Shown: positions 33,083-41,720 of the stretch, in pieces
Layout of the letters: every line of letters starts with the position of its first letter
How positions within the stretch are numbered: the first letter of the stretch is position 1
Source: Palsa-506 sp963786975
GTDB taxonomy: Bacteria > Actinomycetota > Actinomycetes > Streptosporangiales > Streptosporangiaceae
Length of the DNA: 64,000 bases
Assembly: GCA_963786975.1 (NCBI GenBank)
Contig: CAWBBE010000005.1
Coordinates: forward strand, 310,001 to 374,000
Direction of reading: 5' to 3'
Made by a program: the position numbers and the translations under genes
The notes under the pieces: generated by a model
Databases searched by the model: none
What the model was told of the DNA's origin: nothing
What the model saw: only the letters and a program-made list of their open reading frames with translations

Positions 33083-34613
33083 GTGGGAAGCACCGTCCCG
33101 AACGGCAGCCTCGCACGCGGTAAGCGGCGTGGGCCAGCACGGCTTCGTCGCCCGGCACGGCCTGTACACCGCCGAGCAGTCCGCCGCGGCGGACGAGGTC
33201 GCCGCGCGGATCCGCGAGCTCGACCTGCGCACCGTCCGGCTCGTCGTCGTCGACCAGCACGGCGTGCCGCGCAGCAAGTCGCTGTCCGCCGGACGTGGCG
33301 ATCGCGGCCATGTCGAACGGCCTCGACTTCTCCGGCGCGATCTACAGCCTGGACACCGGCAACCAGGTGTTCGTGCCGGCCTTCGCCGCGGGCGGCGGCT
33401 TCGGGATCGACGAGTTCACCGGGTTCCCTGACGTGGTGCTGGTACCGGACCCGAGCCACGTTCCAGGTCCTGCCGTGGGCCGACCGCACCGGCTGGATGC
33501 TCTGCGACGTCTACTTCTCCAGCGGCGCGCCGATGCCGCTGGACGGCCGCGGCCTGATGCGCCGGGCGCTGTCCGACGCTCGCCGACGGCCGGCTACGAC
33601 TACCTGGCCGGGATCGAGATCGAGTACTACATCGTCCAGGCTCGACTCCGACCGGATCGACGCCGGAGAACGCCGGGTTCACCCCGCCACCGCCCGCGGT
33701 CAGCGTCTTCCAGCGCGGCTACCAGTACCTGTCCGAGGTACGGCTGGACAGCGTCACCGGCACGCTGGAGGCGATCCGCGACGGCCTGGACGCGGTCGGG
33801 CTGCCGCCCCGGTCGATGGAGGACGAGTGGGGCCCCGGCCAGATGGAGTTCAGCTTCAGCCCGATCGGCGGGCTGGCGGCCGCCGACGCGGTGGTGCTGT
33901 TCCGTTCCGCGGTCAAGCAGATGTGCCAGCGCCGCGGGCTGCTGGCGACGTTCATGTGCCGCCCGGCGCTGCCGAACTTCTTCTCCTCCGGCTGGCACCT
34001 GCACGAGTCGCTGATCTCCCGGCGCGGACGGGCGCAACGCGTTCAGCAGCCCGGACGAGGCACTGTCGCGGCGCGGGGCGGCAGTTCGTCGCCGGGCTGC
34101 TCGAGCACGCGCTGCCGATGACGCTGTTCGCCACGCCCACCGTCAACGGCTACAAGCGCTACCGGCCGTACTCGTTCGCCCCGGACCGGGTCTGCTGGGC
34201 GGTGGAGAACCGCGGCGCGCTGGTGCGGGTCCAGGGCGCGCCGGGTGACTGCCAACAGCCACGTGGAGAACCGGATGGGCGAGCCCGCCGCGAACCCGTA
34301 CCTCTACATGGCGGCCAACATCGCGGCCGGCCTCGACGGCATCCGCCGCAAGCTGGAGCCGCCGCCGCCGGTCGAGGCCGACCCGTACGCGGCGGAGGCG
34401 CCGATGCTGCCGACGTCGCTGGCGACGCGGTCGGCGCGCTGGAGGAGGACACCTTCTACCGCAAGGCGTTCGGCGACGGCGTCGTCGACTACCTGCATCC
34501 AGATGAAGCGGGCCGAGCTCGCCCGCTACGAGGCCGCCATCGCCGAGAACCCGCCGCCGGAGGGCCAGGACGTCAGCGACTGGGAGATGCGCGAGTACTT
34601 CGAGTTCTACTGA
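33083..34613 (+). pseudogene. Glutamine synthetase family ligase, several frameshifts
   Basis: GTG 33083 follows GGAGGT. Segments in changing frames: QHGFVARHGLYTAEQSAAAD and RELDLRTVRLVVVDQHGVPR; SNGLDFSGAIYSLDTGNQVF; VLPWADRTGWMLCDVYFSSG; EDEWGPGQMEFSFSPIGGLA; FFSSGWHLHESL; PTVNGYKRYRP; and NRMGEPAANPYLYMAANIAA. These correspond to the GS N-domain and the catalytic Glu/His/Arg strands of the GlnA fold (EWGPGQxE, GxHxHxS-like, NGYKRYRP, NRxxEPAANPYLY). The shape fits gamma-glutamyl-amine ligases (PuuA, IpuC, aniline GS-like) rather than housekeeping GlnA. At least five indels. Second gene of the rightward unit. Confidence 0.8.
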
Positions 34614-34622
34614 GGATTCCCG

Positions 34623-34950
34623 ATGACCGTGCAGCACATCGTCTTGTTCAGCTTTCCCGCCGAGCTCAGCGCCGCGGACGAGGCAGCCGAGCTGCGCGCG
34701 ATGGTGGCGTCCTGGCCGCGGGAGATCGGCCTGATGACCAGGTGCCGGCTCGGCACCGACCTCACCGGGGCCCGCACCCGCGGCTACGCGCTACCTGCTG
34801 TACACCGAGTTCCCCGACGTCGACACGCTGAACGAGTACCGGGACCACCCGGTCCACCATGCGGTTCCTGGCTGGCTGGACGAGCGCGACTGCACCCCGC
34901 TGGCGTTCGACTACGACCTGGACGACGCAGACCGTCCTGATGCCGGAATG
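34623..34950 (+). pseudogene. Dabb (stress-responsive alpha/beta barrel) family protein, frameshifted
   Basis: ATG 34623, nine bases after the ligase stop. MTVQHIVLFSFPAELSAADE is the typical Dabb beginning (HIVLFxF), followed by SWPREIGLMTRCRLGTDLTG. A frame change near 34785 gives YLLYTEFPDVDTLNEYRDHP and VPGWLDERDCTPLAFDYDL, again standard. A last small shift would end it at TGA 34948. Dabb proteins are about 100-residue ferredoxin-like dimers of varied or unknown function, often in catabolic operons. Confidence 0.72.
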
Positions 34951-35064
34951 AGTACCCGTTACCGATCTGAGCAGTTAGTTAGGACGTCGCGGGACGCAGT
35001 CTCGCGGGCCCAGGGCAGGCCGCCCGGCCAGCTGACCCGCCGGCCGGAATTGAGAGGAGCAGGC

Positions 35065-36546
35065 ATGGCAAAGACCAGTCCCGACCTGATCCCCGGTGCC
35101 GGCAGCGGCCAGCTCGCGCATGGCACGCTCCGACTCTGGGACGCCATCGCGATCTCGGTATCCGTGCTCGCCCCGGGCATGGCGATGCTGCTCAACGTCA
35201 CCGGCGTCGCCGCCGCCGGCGGCGGCTCGACGCCGCTGGCGTTCCTGCTCGGCGGCATCGCCTGCCTCGCGCTGGCGTTCGTCGTCATCGGCTTCACCCG
35301 GCGGATGGCCTCGGCCGGCTACGCCTACACCTACGCCAGCCGCAGCCTCGGCAAGGAGGCCGGCTTCATGGCCGGCTGGCTGTACTTCTTCGGCTTCATC
35401 TGCTTCGTGCCGATGACGATGTCGGGGTCGGCTACCTGGCCGCCGACCTGCTCGGGCTGAACCCCAAGCTGTGGATCCTGTTCTTCTTCATCGGGATGGC
35501 GCTGTTCCTGGTCCTGTCGATCATCAAGATCAAGGTCACTACCCGGGTGCAGCTCGTACGTCGGCATCGTCACGGTCGCCATCATCCTGATCGTCGACCT
35601 GGTGACGACGGCCAAGGGCGGCAGCCACGGGCAGGCGCTGTCGGCGTTCACCTTCGGGCACACCAACTGCGGGCGGCTTCAGCGGCGTCTTCTACGGCAT
35701 CATCTTCGGGCGTCACCTCCTACATCGGCTTCGAGACTGCGGCCGACTTCGGCGAGGAGACCGCCCACCCGCGGCGTTACATCCCGATCGCGGTGATCGC
35801 CGCGACCCTGTTCGCGGTCGTCTTCTACCTGTGGACGACCTACTCGATCACGATCGGCTTCGGGGTCAACAACGGCGCCAAGTTCGGCGCGGACCCGGTC
35901 GCGCTGAAGACCACCGCGACCACGTTCGTCGGCGCCTGGCTCGGCACGCTGATCGAGATCGGCGGCATGCTGCTCGGCGTTCATCGTGTGCGTTGCCTGC
36001 GCGACGGCGGCGTCCCGGACGCTGTTCGCGATGGGCCGCGAGGGCGTGCTGCCCGCGGCGTTCGGCCGGACGCACGACCGGTTCAAGACGCCGGTCAACG
36101 CGACGGTCGCGGTGACCGTGGTCGCCACCCTGATGGCGCTGCTGATGGGCTACCCGCTGTCGGACGCCACGTTCGGCCAGCCGTTCAGCAACTACTACTT
36201 CTGGGCCACCACCGGCACGCTGGTGATCATCGTCGTGTACATCATGCTGTGCATCGGCGGCATCGTGTTCTTCCGCCAGACCCGGGACAGCCGGAACTGG
36301 AACCCGCTGGTGCACGTGGTCATCCCGGTGATCGGCGCGATCGTGTTCGCCGCTGCCCTGTACGGGTCGGTGCACCCGACGCCGCCGGGCATCCTGAAGT
36401 GGACTCCGTACGTCGCGGCGGCCTGGCTCATCCTCGGCGTGCTCGTGCTGGCCTGGCTGCGCGCACGGCGCCCGGACTCGGTGGCGCAGATCGGCTCGAT
36501 CCTCGGCGAGGAAGGTGGCACCGACGCCGCGATACTGGATCGGTGA
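35065..36546 (+). pseudogene. APC-family amino acid permease, several frameshifts
   Basis: ATG 35065 with GAGAGGAGC upstream. TM1 region TLRLWDAIAISVSVLAPGMA and LLNVTGVAAAGGGSTPLAFL is typical of APC transporters (unwound Gly-rich helix). Later pieces: FFFIGMALFLVLSIIKIKV; VTSYIGFETAADFGEETAHP, RRYIPIAVIAATLFAVVFYL; CVACATAASRTLFAMGREGV, LPAAFGRTHDRFKTPVNATV; and a clean C-terminal third to 36546. The FETAADFGEE segment is the conserved helix 6 region. Restored length is about 490 residues with 12 helices, at least three indels. It likely imports the substrate of the cluster. Confidence 0.8.
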
Positions 36547-36591
36547 CCGCGCCGCACCAGGACGTACCGCCGCACGCCGCCGGGGCCGCCA

Positions 36592-37323
36592 ATGCTGCTG
36601 ATGCTGCCAGGGCGGCCGGGGCTGATGCCGGGGCTGCTGAGGCTGCCCGGGCTGGTGCCGCCGGGGCTGCCAGCCTCGATGCAGCCGAGGCAGCCGAGGC
36701 AGGAGGCGGCCGAGGCGGCCGAGCTGGTGGCAGCGGAGCGCATGATCTTCTTCGCCGATGCGGTGGTGGCGATCGCGATGACGCTGCTGGTGTTCGGGCT
36801 GCCACTGCCGCATGGTGCCGGCAACGGCCAGGTGCTGGCGTCTCTGTGGGATCACCGCAGCGCGTACCTGGCCTTCCTGATCAGCTTCGCGGTGATCGGC
36901 AACCACTGGGCCGCGCATCGGCGGCTATTCCGGTACGTGGTCAGGCTGGGCGGCCATGTCGGCGCGCTGAACATGGCATGGCTGCTGATGATGGTGATCA
37001 CGCCATTCGCCACCCGGGTGCTTTCCGGTGCTGGCGGCTTCGCCGTCCGGCTGACGTTCTACGCCCTTGTCCAGGTGATCGCCACCGGCTGCCTGCTGCT
37101 GATGACCCGCGAGATCGCCAGCTACCACCTGCTCCGCGCGGGCACGCCGGAATCGGTGACCACCCGCGGGCAGCTGCCCGCGCTGACGATGATCGCCATG
37201 TTCCTCGTGTCGATCCCGATCTCCTTCTTCACCGAGTGGGCGTTTGCGTGCTGGGTCGCCATTCCGCTGGTGACCAGGACTGCGCGGTGGGTCATCGCCA
37301 GGCGCCGGCCGGCTTACCCGTGA
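36592..37323 (+). CDS. TMEM175-family (DUF1211) membrane protein
   Basis: 243 residues as read. The family signature is the first helix, RMIFFADAVVAIAMTLLVFG (about residues 50-69), a variant of the FSDxVxAIAMTLLV selectivity-filter helix of TMEM175 potassium channels with Ala for Ser. Five more helices follow, with the conserved ISFAVIGNHWAAHRRLFRYV and ALNMAWLLMMVITPFATRVL. The first 45 residues are low-complexity Pro/Leu/Gly. In another frame the same DNA reads an Ala/Glu-rich stretch, so the true N-terminus may start in that frame and shift near 36700. The stop TGA is the first triplet of a long hairpin. Confidence 0.78.
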   Translation: MLLMLPGRPGLMPGLLRLPGLVPPGLPASMQPRQPRQEAAEAAELVAAERMIFFADAVVAIAMTLLVFGLPLPHGAGNGQVLASLWDHRSAYLAFLISFAVIGNHWAAHRRLFRYVVRLGGHVGALNMAWLLMMVITPFATRVLSGAGGFAVRLTFYALVQVIATGCLLLMTREIASYHLLRAGTPESVTTRGQLPALTMIAMFLVSIPISFFTEWAFACWVAIPLVTRTARWVIARRRPAYP

Positions 37324-37370
37324 TCGTGGCGGATCCGGCACGCTCCAGGGTGCCGGATCCGCCACGATCA
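37321..37370. terminator. Perfect 21-bp inverted repeat, repeat-family hairpin
   Basis: Arms 37321-37341 and 37350-37370 are perfectly complementary, with an 8-base loop. The core is GGATCCGGCAC on the left arm. The left arm begins with the stop codon of the TMEM175-like gene, and the element lies between it and the 3' end of the convergent repeat protein. It shares its core with the hairpin at 63565-63620. Likely a bidirectional terminator belonging to a dispersed repeat family. Confidence 0.75.
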
Positions 37371-37458
37371 CAGCCGGGCTTGATCGCGGAGGTCCCGGGC
37401 GCTGCTAATCTGCTCCGGCCGGTGAGCCTGGGGCCTGGCGCTGAGACAGCGGCGATGG

Positions 37459-38129
37459 CTACCGGACGCCCGCGGATCGGTTACCGATCTCGGCCAGTCC
37501 CCTGGCCGCCTCGAGGCGGACGTCCTCGCCGACGCCGTCGTCGGCGGCGATGCTGCGGAATGCCTCCGCCGCCGCTCGCCGGTCGCCGCGGGCCAGCATC
37601 GCTGCCTCCAGGCGGACGTCTTCGCCGACGCCCTCGTCGGTGGCGATGCTGCGGCCGGCCTGCGCCGCCGCTCGCTCATCGATCTCGGCCAGTACCCTGG
37701 CCGCCTCGAGGCGGACGTCCTCGCCGACGCCCTCGTCGGCGGCAATGCTGCGCCGGCCTGCGCCGCCGCTCGCTCATCGATCTCGGCCAGTTCCCTGGCC
37801 GCCTCGAGGCGGACGTCTTCGCCGACGCCGTCGTCGGCGGCGATGCTGCGGAATGCCTCCGCCGCCGCTCGCCGGTCGCCGCGGGCCAGCATCGCTGCCT
37901 CCAGGCGGACGTCCTCGCCGACGCCCTCGTCGGCGGCAATGCTGCAGCCGGCCTGCGCCGCCGCTCGCTCATCGATCTCGGCCAGTTCCCTGGCCGCCTC
38001 CAGGCGGGTGTCCTCGCCGACGCCCTCGTCGGCCGCGATACCGCCGAACGTCTCCGCCGCCTGCCGCCTGCCGCCCGGGGCCAGCTCCCTGGCCATCTCA
38101 ATGCGGGCTTCGTCGTCGTCTTCGCTCAT
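37459..38129 (-). pseudogene. Alpha-solenoid (HEAT-like) repeat protein with one missing base
   Basis: From ATG 38129: MSEDDDEARIEMARELAPGG, then six tandem units of about 31-33 residues of the type RAAAQAG.SIAADEGVGEDV followed by RLEAARELAEIDE. Units alternate between an LAEIDE ending and an LARGD ending. Near 37751 the DNA reads GCTGCGCCGG where the sister units have GCTGCGGCCGG or GCTGCAGCCGG, so one base is missing. Restoring it keeps the pattern through VRLEAARGLAEIGNRSAGVR to a TAG at 37459 and gives exactly 224 codons. Amphipathic paired helices suggest a HEAT/TPR-like binding scaffold. Uncorrected, the frame runs on into Arg/Ser-rich nonsense. Confidence 0.72.
37480..38060. repeat. 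Tandem DNA repeat array, six units of about 93-99 bp
   Basis: The coding region of the solenoid protein is made of near-identical blocks. Each contains GAGGCGGACGTCCTCGCCGA or a close variant, followed by CGCC.TCGTCGG.GGC.ATGCTG. Two block types alternate, so a higher-order unit of roughly 290 bp is visible twice (about 37490-37780 and 37780-38080). The very low divergence at synonymous sites implies recent duplication or gene conversion, and such arrays are prone to unit-number change. Confidence 0.7.
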
Positions 38130-38436
38130 GGCCTGCCCTTCTCGGTGCCGACGCTGCTGCGCTAGTTCGCCGCCGCGGCGCTCTGCGGCTGCCACCGCGG
38201 CCGTGCTCGGGCGCCATCCGGCCATCTCAAGATACATCTCGATTGACGGTTACGTCTACGACTGCTGAGCACCGCGACCTGAGGCAATGAAGCCGACGTG
38301 GCGCACCGCGAATCCCACCTGAAACGCGCTTCCCCGGGCCCAGGGCCCGGGCACCGCCGGCCGGTTGCTTACCAGCCGCCCCCGCTTCCGCATCCGCCCC
38401 CGCCGGACGCTGCCCGGTTCGCGGCACGCCGGGATC
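38130..38436. other. Intergenic stretch, no gene seen
   Basis: About 300 bp between the start of the solenoid gene and the hairpin-like half repeat after the antiporter gene, both genes on the minus strand. It must hold the promoter of the solenoid gene. Short open frames on both strands are Pro/Arg-rich and unsupported. GGGCCCAGGGCCCGGG-type palindromic GC runs occur around 38335-38352. Confidence 0.4.
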
Positions 38437-38456
38437 TGCCGGATCCTCCATGCTCA
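38437..38456. repeat. Degenerate half copy of the GGATCC hairpin family
   Basis: TGCCGGATCCTCCATGCTCA differs at two positions from the right arm of the 63565-63620 hairpin (TGCCGGATCCTCCGTGATCA). It lies just beyond the 3' end of the antiporter gene, the same kind of location as the two complete copies. No complementary arm is seen next to it. Confidence 0.5.
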
Positions 38457-38469
38457 CGAACGTCGCGGG

Positions 38470-39942
38470 TCAGCGTGCCGGCGGACCCTCGAAGGCCGTG
38501 ATCAGCTTGGCGCGCAGGCCGGGGTCGGCCAGCACCAGGACATCATCGCCGGGGTGCAGCACGGTGTCGCCCCTGATCGGCACGAGCTGGCCGTCGCGCA
38601 CGATGAAGCTGACCCAGGCGTCGCCGGGCAGGTCGGAAAGATCGTTGATGGTGCGGCCGTCGGCGGGCGAGCCGGCCTTGATCGTGAGGCGGTGCACGCC
38701 GGCCGGCTCGTCGCGCAGCCGTACCCCGAGCGCCCACGGCTCCGGCTCGATGGTGCGCATCTGCACCCGGAGCAGCCGGGCGGCGGCGGGCACCAGGCTG
38801 CCCTGCACGACCACGGAGAAGACGACGACCACGGCGACAATGCCGTAGAGACGGCTGGCCTGCGGCACCCGCGCGGTGAGCAGGTAGCCGCCGAGCAGGA
38901 TCGGCACGGCGCCCTTGAGGCCGGCGAAGAGCACGAAGTTCCGCTCGTTGCTTTTCAGCCGGGCGGGCACGAGGCACAGCCCGACCAGGACCGGCCGGAT
39001 GACGAACGCCAGCGCCGCACCGAGAATCAGCCCGGGAATCCACACCTCGGACCGGGCGATGACGGTGAGGTCGATGGTGAGGCCAAGGACGACGAACGCG
39101 ACAATCTCGGCCAGGCTGGCCAGCGTGTTATGGAATCGCTCGATTTCCCGCTTGTACGGCGCGCGCGCGTCGCCCAGCACGATCCCGGCGGCGAACACGG
39201 CGAGAAACCCCGAGCCGTGGGCCAGGGTGGCGATGCCGTACAGCAGCAGCGCGCAAGTCAGGGTCCGCAGCGGATACAGGCCCTCGCTGGGCAGCGGCAC
39301 CCGGCGCATGAACCAGAGCAGGGCCAGGCCGCCGGCCACGCCGGCCACCGCGCCGACGGCCATCTGCACCAGGAACTGGCCGCCGACCTGGCCCAGCGCC
39401 CCGGCGCTGAGGCTGCCCGCGGTGATGAGGCTTGCCATCAGCGCGATCCCGACCGGGTCGTTCGCACCGGACTCGCCTTCCAGGATCGTGTCGCTGCGGC
39501 CCTGGATCTCCCGCTGCCCGAGCACCGAGAACACCACCGCCGGGTCGGTGGGCGCCACCGCGGTGGCCACCAGCAGGGCCACATACCACGTCAGGCCGAA
39601 CGCGAGATGAGCCAGCGCGCCGCTGGCCGCCACGGTCAGGAACGTGCCGGCCACGCCGACGACGGCGATCGGGCCGGCCGCGGACCGGAACCGGGACCAT
39701 CCGATGTGCATGCCGCCGTCGAACAGGATGCACACCAGGGCCACCGTCACCACGCGCTGCACCGCCTGCTCCGGCGGCGCGTGCAGGGCCGGGATCACCT
39801 TGACCGCGATGGCCGCGCCGACCAGGACCAGGGCCGGGGATGGCAGCTTCACCCATTCGGTCAGCCGGTTCGACAGCACGGCGACCAGGCCAACCGCTGC
39901 CGTCAGCAGCACTATCAGCGCGAACGGCTCAGTGTCGGTCAC
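38470..39942 (-). CDS. Potassium/proton antiporter, CPA1 family (NhaP2/CvrA-like)
   Basis: 490 residues, GTG 39942. Twelve or so helices fill residues 8-390. The ion-binding region is ATAVAPTDPAVVFSVLG with GESGANDPVGIALMASLI (about 130-175, the ND pair of CPA transporters), plus FDGGMHIGW and LFAGLKGAVPILLGGYLL. The cytoplasmic tail (about 400-490) is an RCK-C/TrkA-C-like domain (VHRLTIKAGSPADGRTINDL to DVLVLADPGLR) that may bind a nucleotide or ligand. The protein would exchange K+ or Na+ for protons. It lies near the TMEM175-like channel but in a separate transcription unit. Confidence 0.88.
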   Translation of the reverse strand: MTDTEPFALIVLLTAAVGLVAVLSNRLTEWVKLPSPALVLVGAAIAVKVIPALHAPPEQAVQRVVTVALVCILFDGGMHIGWSRFRSAAGPIAVVGVAGTFLTVAASGALAHLAFGLTWYVALLVATAVAPTDPAVVFSVLGQREIQGRSDTILEGESGANDPVGIALMASLITAGSLSAGALGQVGGQFLVQMAVGAVAGVAGGLALLWFMRRVPLPSEGLYPLRTLTCALLLYGIATLAHGSGFLAVFAAGIVLGDARAPYKREIERFHNTLASLAEIVAFVVLGLTIDLTVIARSEVWIPGLILGAALAFVIRPVLVGLCLVPARLKSNERNFVLFAGLKGAVPILLGGYLLTARVPQASRLYGIVAVVVVFSVVVQGSLVPAAARLLRVQMRTIEPEPWALGVRLRDEPAGVHRLTIKAGSPADGRTINDLSDLPGDAWVSFIVRDGQLVPIRGDTVLHPGDDVLVLADPGLRAKLITAFEGPPAR

Positions 39943-40208
39943 TATGGCGCTCCTGCCGGCCGGTCATGACTAGATCATTCCCGGCCAGGCTCCCGGGCGG
40001 GCCCACGGCAGGCCGAATCTCCCCTTGATCCGGCCGGGGCGCTGGCTAATTCCCGCGCCATACGCGGGCAGCCCGGCTGGCACGGGCGGCCGTGTGCTGC
40101 GGCCGTCCCGGCAGGCCGCGATGCCGGGCAGTGCCCGGATTGCCGGATGTTGCCGCAGCTTGCGGAATCTTGTCCCGGGCTGGCCCCGACGTCCTACACT
40201 CGGGGCCC

Positions 40209-40484
40209 ATGAACAGGAGCTCAGGCCTTGGCCTCATTGGATTCGGGTTCGTGCTGGTGGTCGTCGGCGCGATCATGAGGTTCGCTGTCTCGGTGCATAC
40301 TTCCGGATTCAATATCCACAAGGCCGGCGACATATTGCTGCTGGTGGGAATCATTCTTATCGTGGTGAGCATGTTCATCATGGTGCGGGGAAACAGGACC
40401 CGGACCACGACCAGGACGGACATCCGGGAGACTCCCGCAGGCCAGCAGCGGACCGAGCAGCGGGACGACTGGGGCACGCCCTGA
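40209..40484 (+). CDS. DUF6458-like small membrane protein
   Basis: 91 residues from ATG 40209; the frame is open upstream to 40092 but lacks a signal there. Two transmembrane helices, LGLIGFGFVLVVVGAIMRFA and ILLLVGIILIVVSMFIMV, are joined by SVHTSGFNIHKAG, the pattern of actinobacterial DUF6458 proteins (about 80 residues, function unknown). The C-terminus is polar (RTTTRTDIRETPAGQQRTEQ). Independent gene, divergent from the antiporter across about 270 bp. Confidence 0.75.
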   Translation: MNRSSGLGLIGFGFVLVVVGAIMRFAVSVHTSGFNIHKAGDILLLVGIILIVVSMFIMVRGNRTRTTTRTDIRETPAGQQRTEQRDDWGTP

Positions 40485-40657
40485 ATCTGCGCCTGCCGGA
40501 CCGGATTTGCGCCGCGCAAAGGACGCGCCGCATCGCGCAGCGCAGCTAGCAGCGGCTGGATATGCGCCGGAAGGGCGAGCCCGAACCGGTTTGACCACGA
40601 GTGCAGGTGTCGTTAATCCGTTGTCGGCCGCCATGCGCATCGCCGATGATTGCAGCC

Positions 40658-41230
40658 ATGGCCACGACCCGGCGAGCCGACATGTTCACCGCGGACGGCA
40701 GGCCGTCTGACGACGACCCGCGTGAGACCGGGCCAGCGCTGGGCGACGAGCGCACCACGCTGGCCGAATCGCTGCGCTGTCAGCGCCTCACATTGGCGAT
40801 GAAATGCTCGGGTCTCGATGCGGAGGCCATGGCGCGGCGTTCCGTCGAGCCGTCGACGATGTCGCTCCTGGGGCTGGTGCGGCACCTGGCCGAGATGGAG
40901 CGTGCGACGTTCCGGGTGATGATGTCGGGACAGGACGTGCCCCGGCTGTTCGGCTCGGGTGACGGTGATTTCGACGGCGCCGTTCCCGACCCCCGGGTGG
41001 TTGCGGAGGCGTGGGACGCATGGCACGGCGAGGTGGACTTCGCCACCCGGTTTGTGGCCGAGGCGCCCAGTCTCGACATCACCGGCGACGATCCGGAGAA
41101 TCATCATGGCAGCGGCGGAGGGCCGATGTCGCTGCGCGAGGTGCTGGTCGGCATGATCGAGGAGTACGCCCGCCACATGGGTCACGCCGACTTGCTGCGC
41201 GAGCGGATCGACGGACGCATAGGCCAGTAA
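40658..41230 (+). CDS. DinB family protein (DUF664 type)
   Basis: About 190 residues from ATG 40658; ATG 40682 (MFTADGRP) is an alternative. Four-helix bundle family of putative metal-dependent enzymes, including thiol S-transferases. Landmarks are DERTTLAESLRCQRLTLAMK, STMSLLGLVRHLAEMERATF with a metal-ligand His, and the last helix EVLVGMIEEYARHMGHADLL with two further His. The three histidines expected for a divalent metal are present. Function unknown. Followed by a GNAT remnant. Confidence 0.78.
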   Translation: MATTRRADMFTADGRPSDDDPRETGPALGDERTTLAESLRCQRLTLAMKCSGLDAEAMARRSVEPSTMSLLGLVRHLAEMERATFRVMMSGQDVPRLFGSGDGDFDGAVPDPRVVAEAWDAWHGEVDFATRFVAEAPSLDITGDDPENHHGSGGGPMSLREVLVGMIEEYARHMGHADLLRERIDGRIGQ

Positions 41231-41254
41231 TGATCATCGGCAGGGCTCACCAGC

Positions 41255-41420
41255 CCTGCTGCGCTCGCGGCTCCGGCGGTGCGAACAGGACGGGCTGCCC
41301 GCCTACCTCGAATCCTCGAAGCTGGAAACGTGCCGCTCTACCAGCACTTCGGCTTCCACGTCACCGGCATCCTGGACCTGCCAGAGGGTGCACCCATGGC
41401 CAGCACCATGTGGCGGCCAG
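41255..41420 (+). pseudogene. C-terminal remnant of a GNAT acetyltransferase
   Basis: One frame reads LLRSRLRRCEQDGLPAYLES and another continues VPLYQHFGFHVTGILDLPEG, then MASTMWRP. This is the C-terminal end of a GNAT family protein (…LPAYLESSxxxNVPLYxxFGF…). The start and acetyl-CoA loop are missing and a frame change of one base occurs near 41320. It is a decayed fragment after the DinB gene. Confidence 0.6.
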
Positions 41421-41655
41421 GCGAGTTGAGCGAAGGTCCTCACAGCCCGGGACCGGCGGCCAGTTCAGAGACACAGAGGATGACGTCGGCGGCGACGGGG
41501 CAGCCGTCCAGTAACGGGCGCAGGTCCGCGCGGACACATTGGACCTGGCCGGGCTGTCCCGCGTAAGCGCGGCTGAATACCGCAGCGTGGGTTGATGTCA
41601 GGGCTTCCTGGCGCATGTCTCTTCCGCTCCGAGGTCGACTGAGGTAACGTTCAGT

Positions 41656-41681
41656 AACTCATCTACTCGTGTAGATGAGTT
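41656..41681. promoter_or_regulatory. Perfect 11-bp inverted repeat, operator or hairpin
   Basis: AACTCATCTAC and GTAGATGAGTT flank the four bases TCGT. It lies 3' of the minus-strand NUDIX gene (stop at 41721) and after the GNAT remnant, in A/T-richer DNA. The short loop allows an RNA hairpin, hence a terminator for the NUDIX gene. The symmetric, A/T-rich arms would also suit a regulator such as the nearby GntR protein. Confidence 0.5.
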
Positions 41682-41720
41682 GGATCATAGCGATGAGCAG
41701 GCAAGGTACCCTCCAGGGAA

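Noticed and set aside
40506..40520. TTTGCG-CCG-CGCAAA hairpin after the DUF6458 gene
   Set aside because: A 6-bp stem without a following T run is weak evidence for a terminator.
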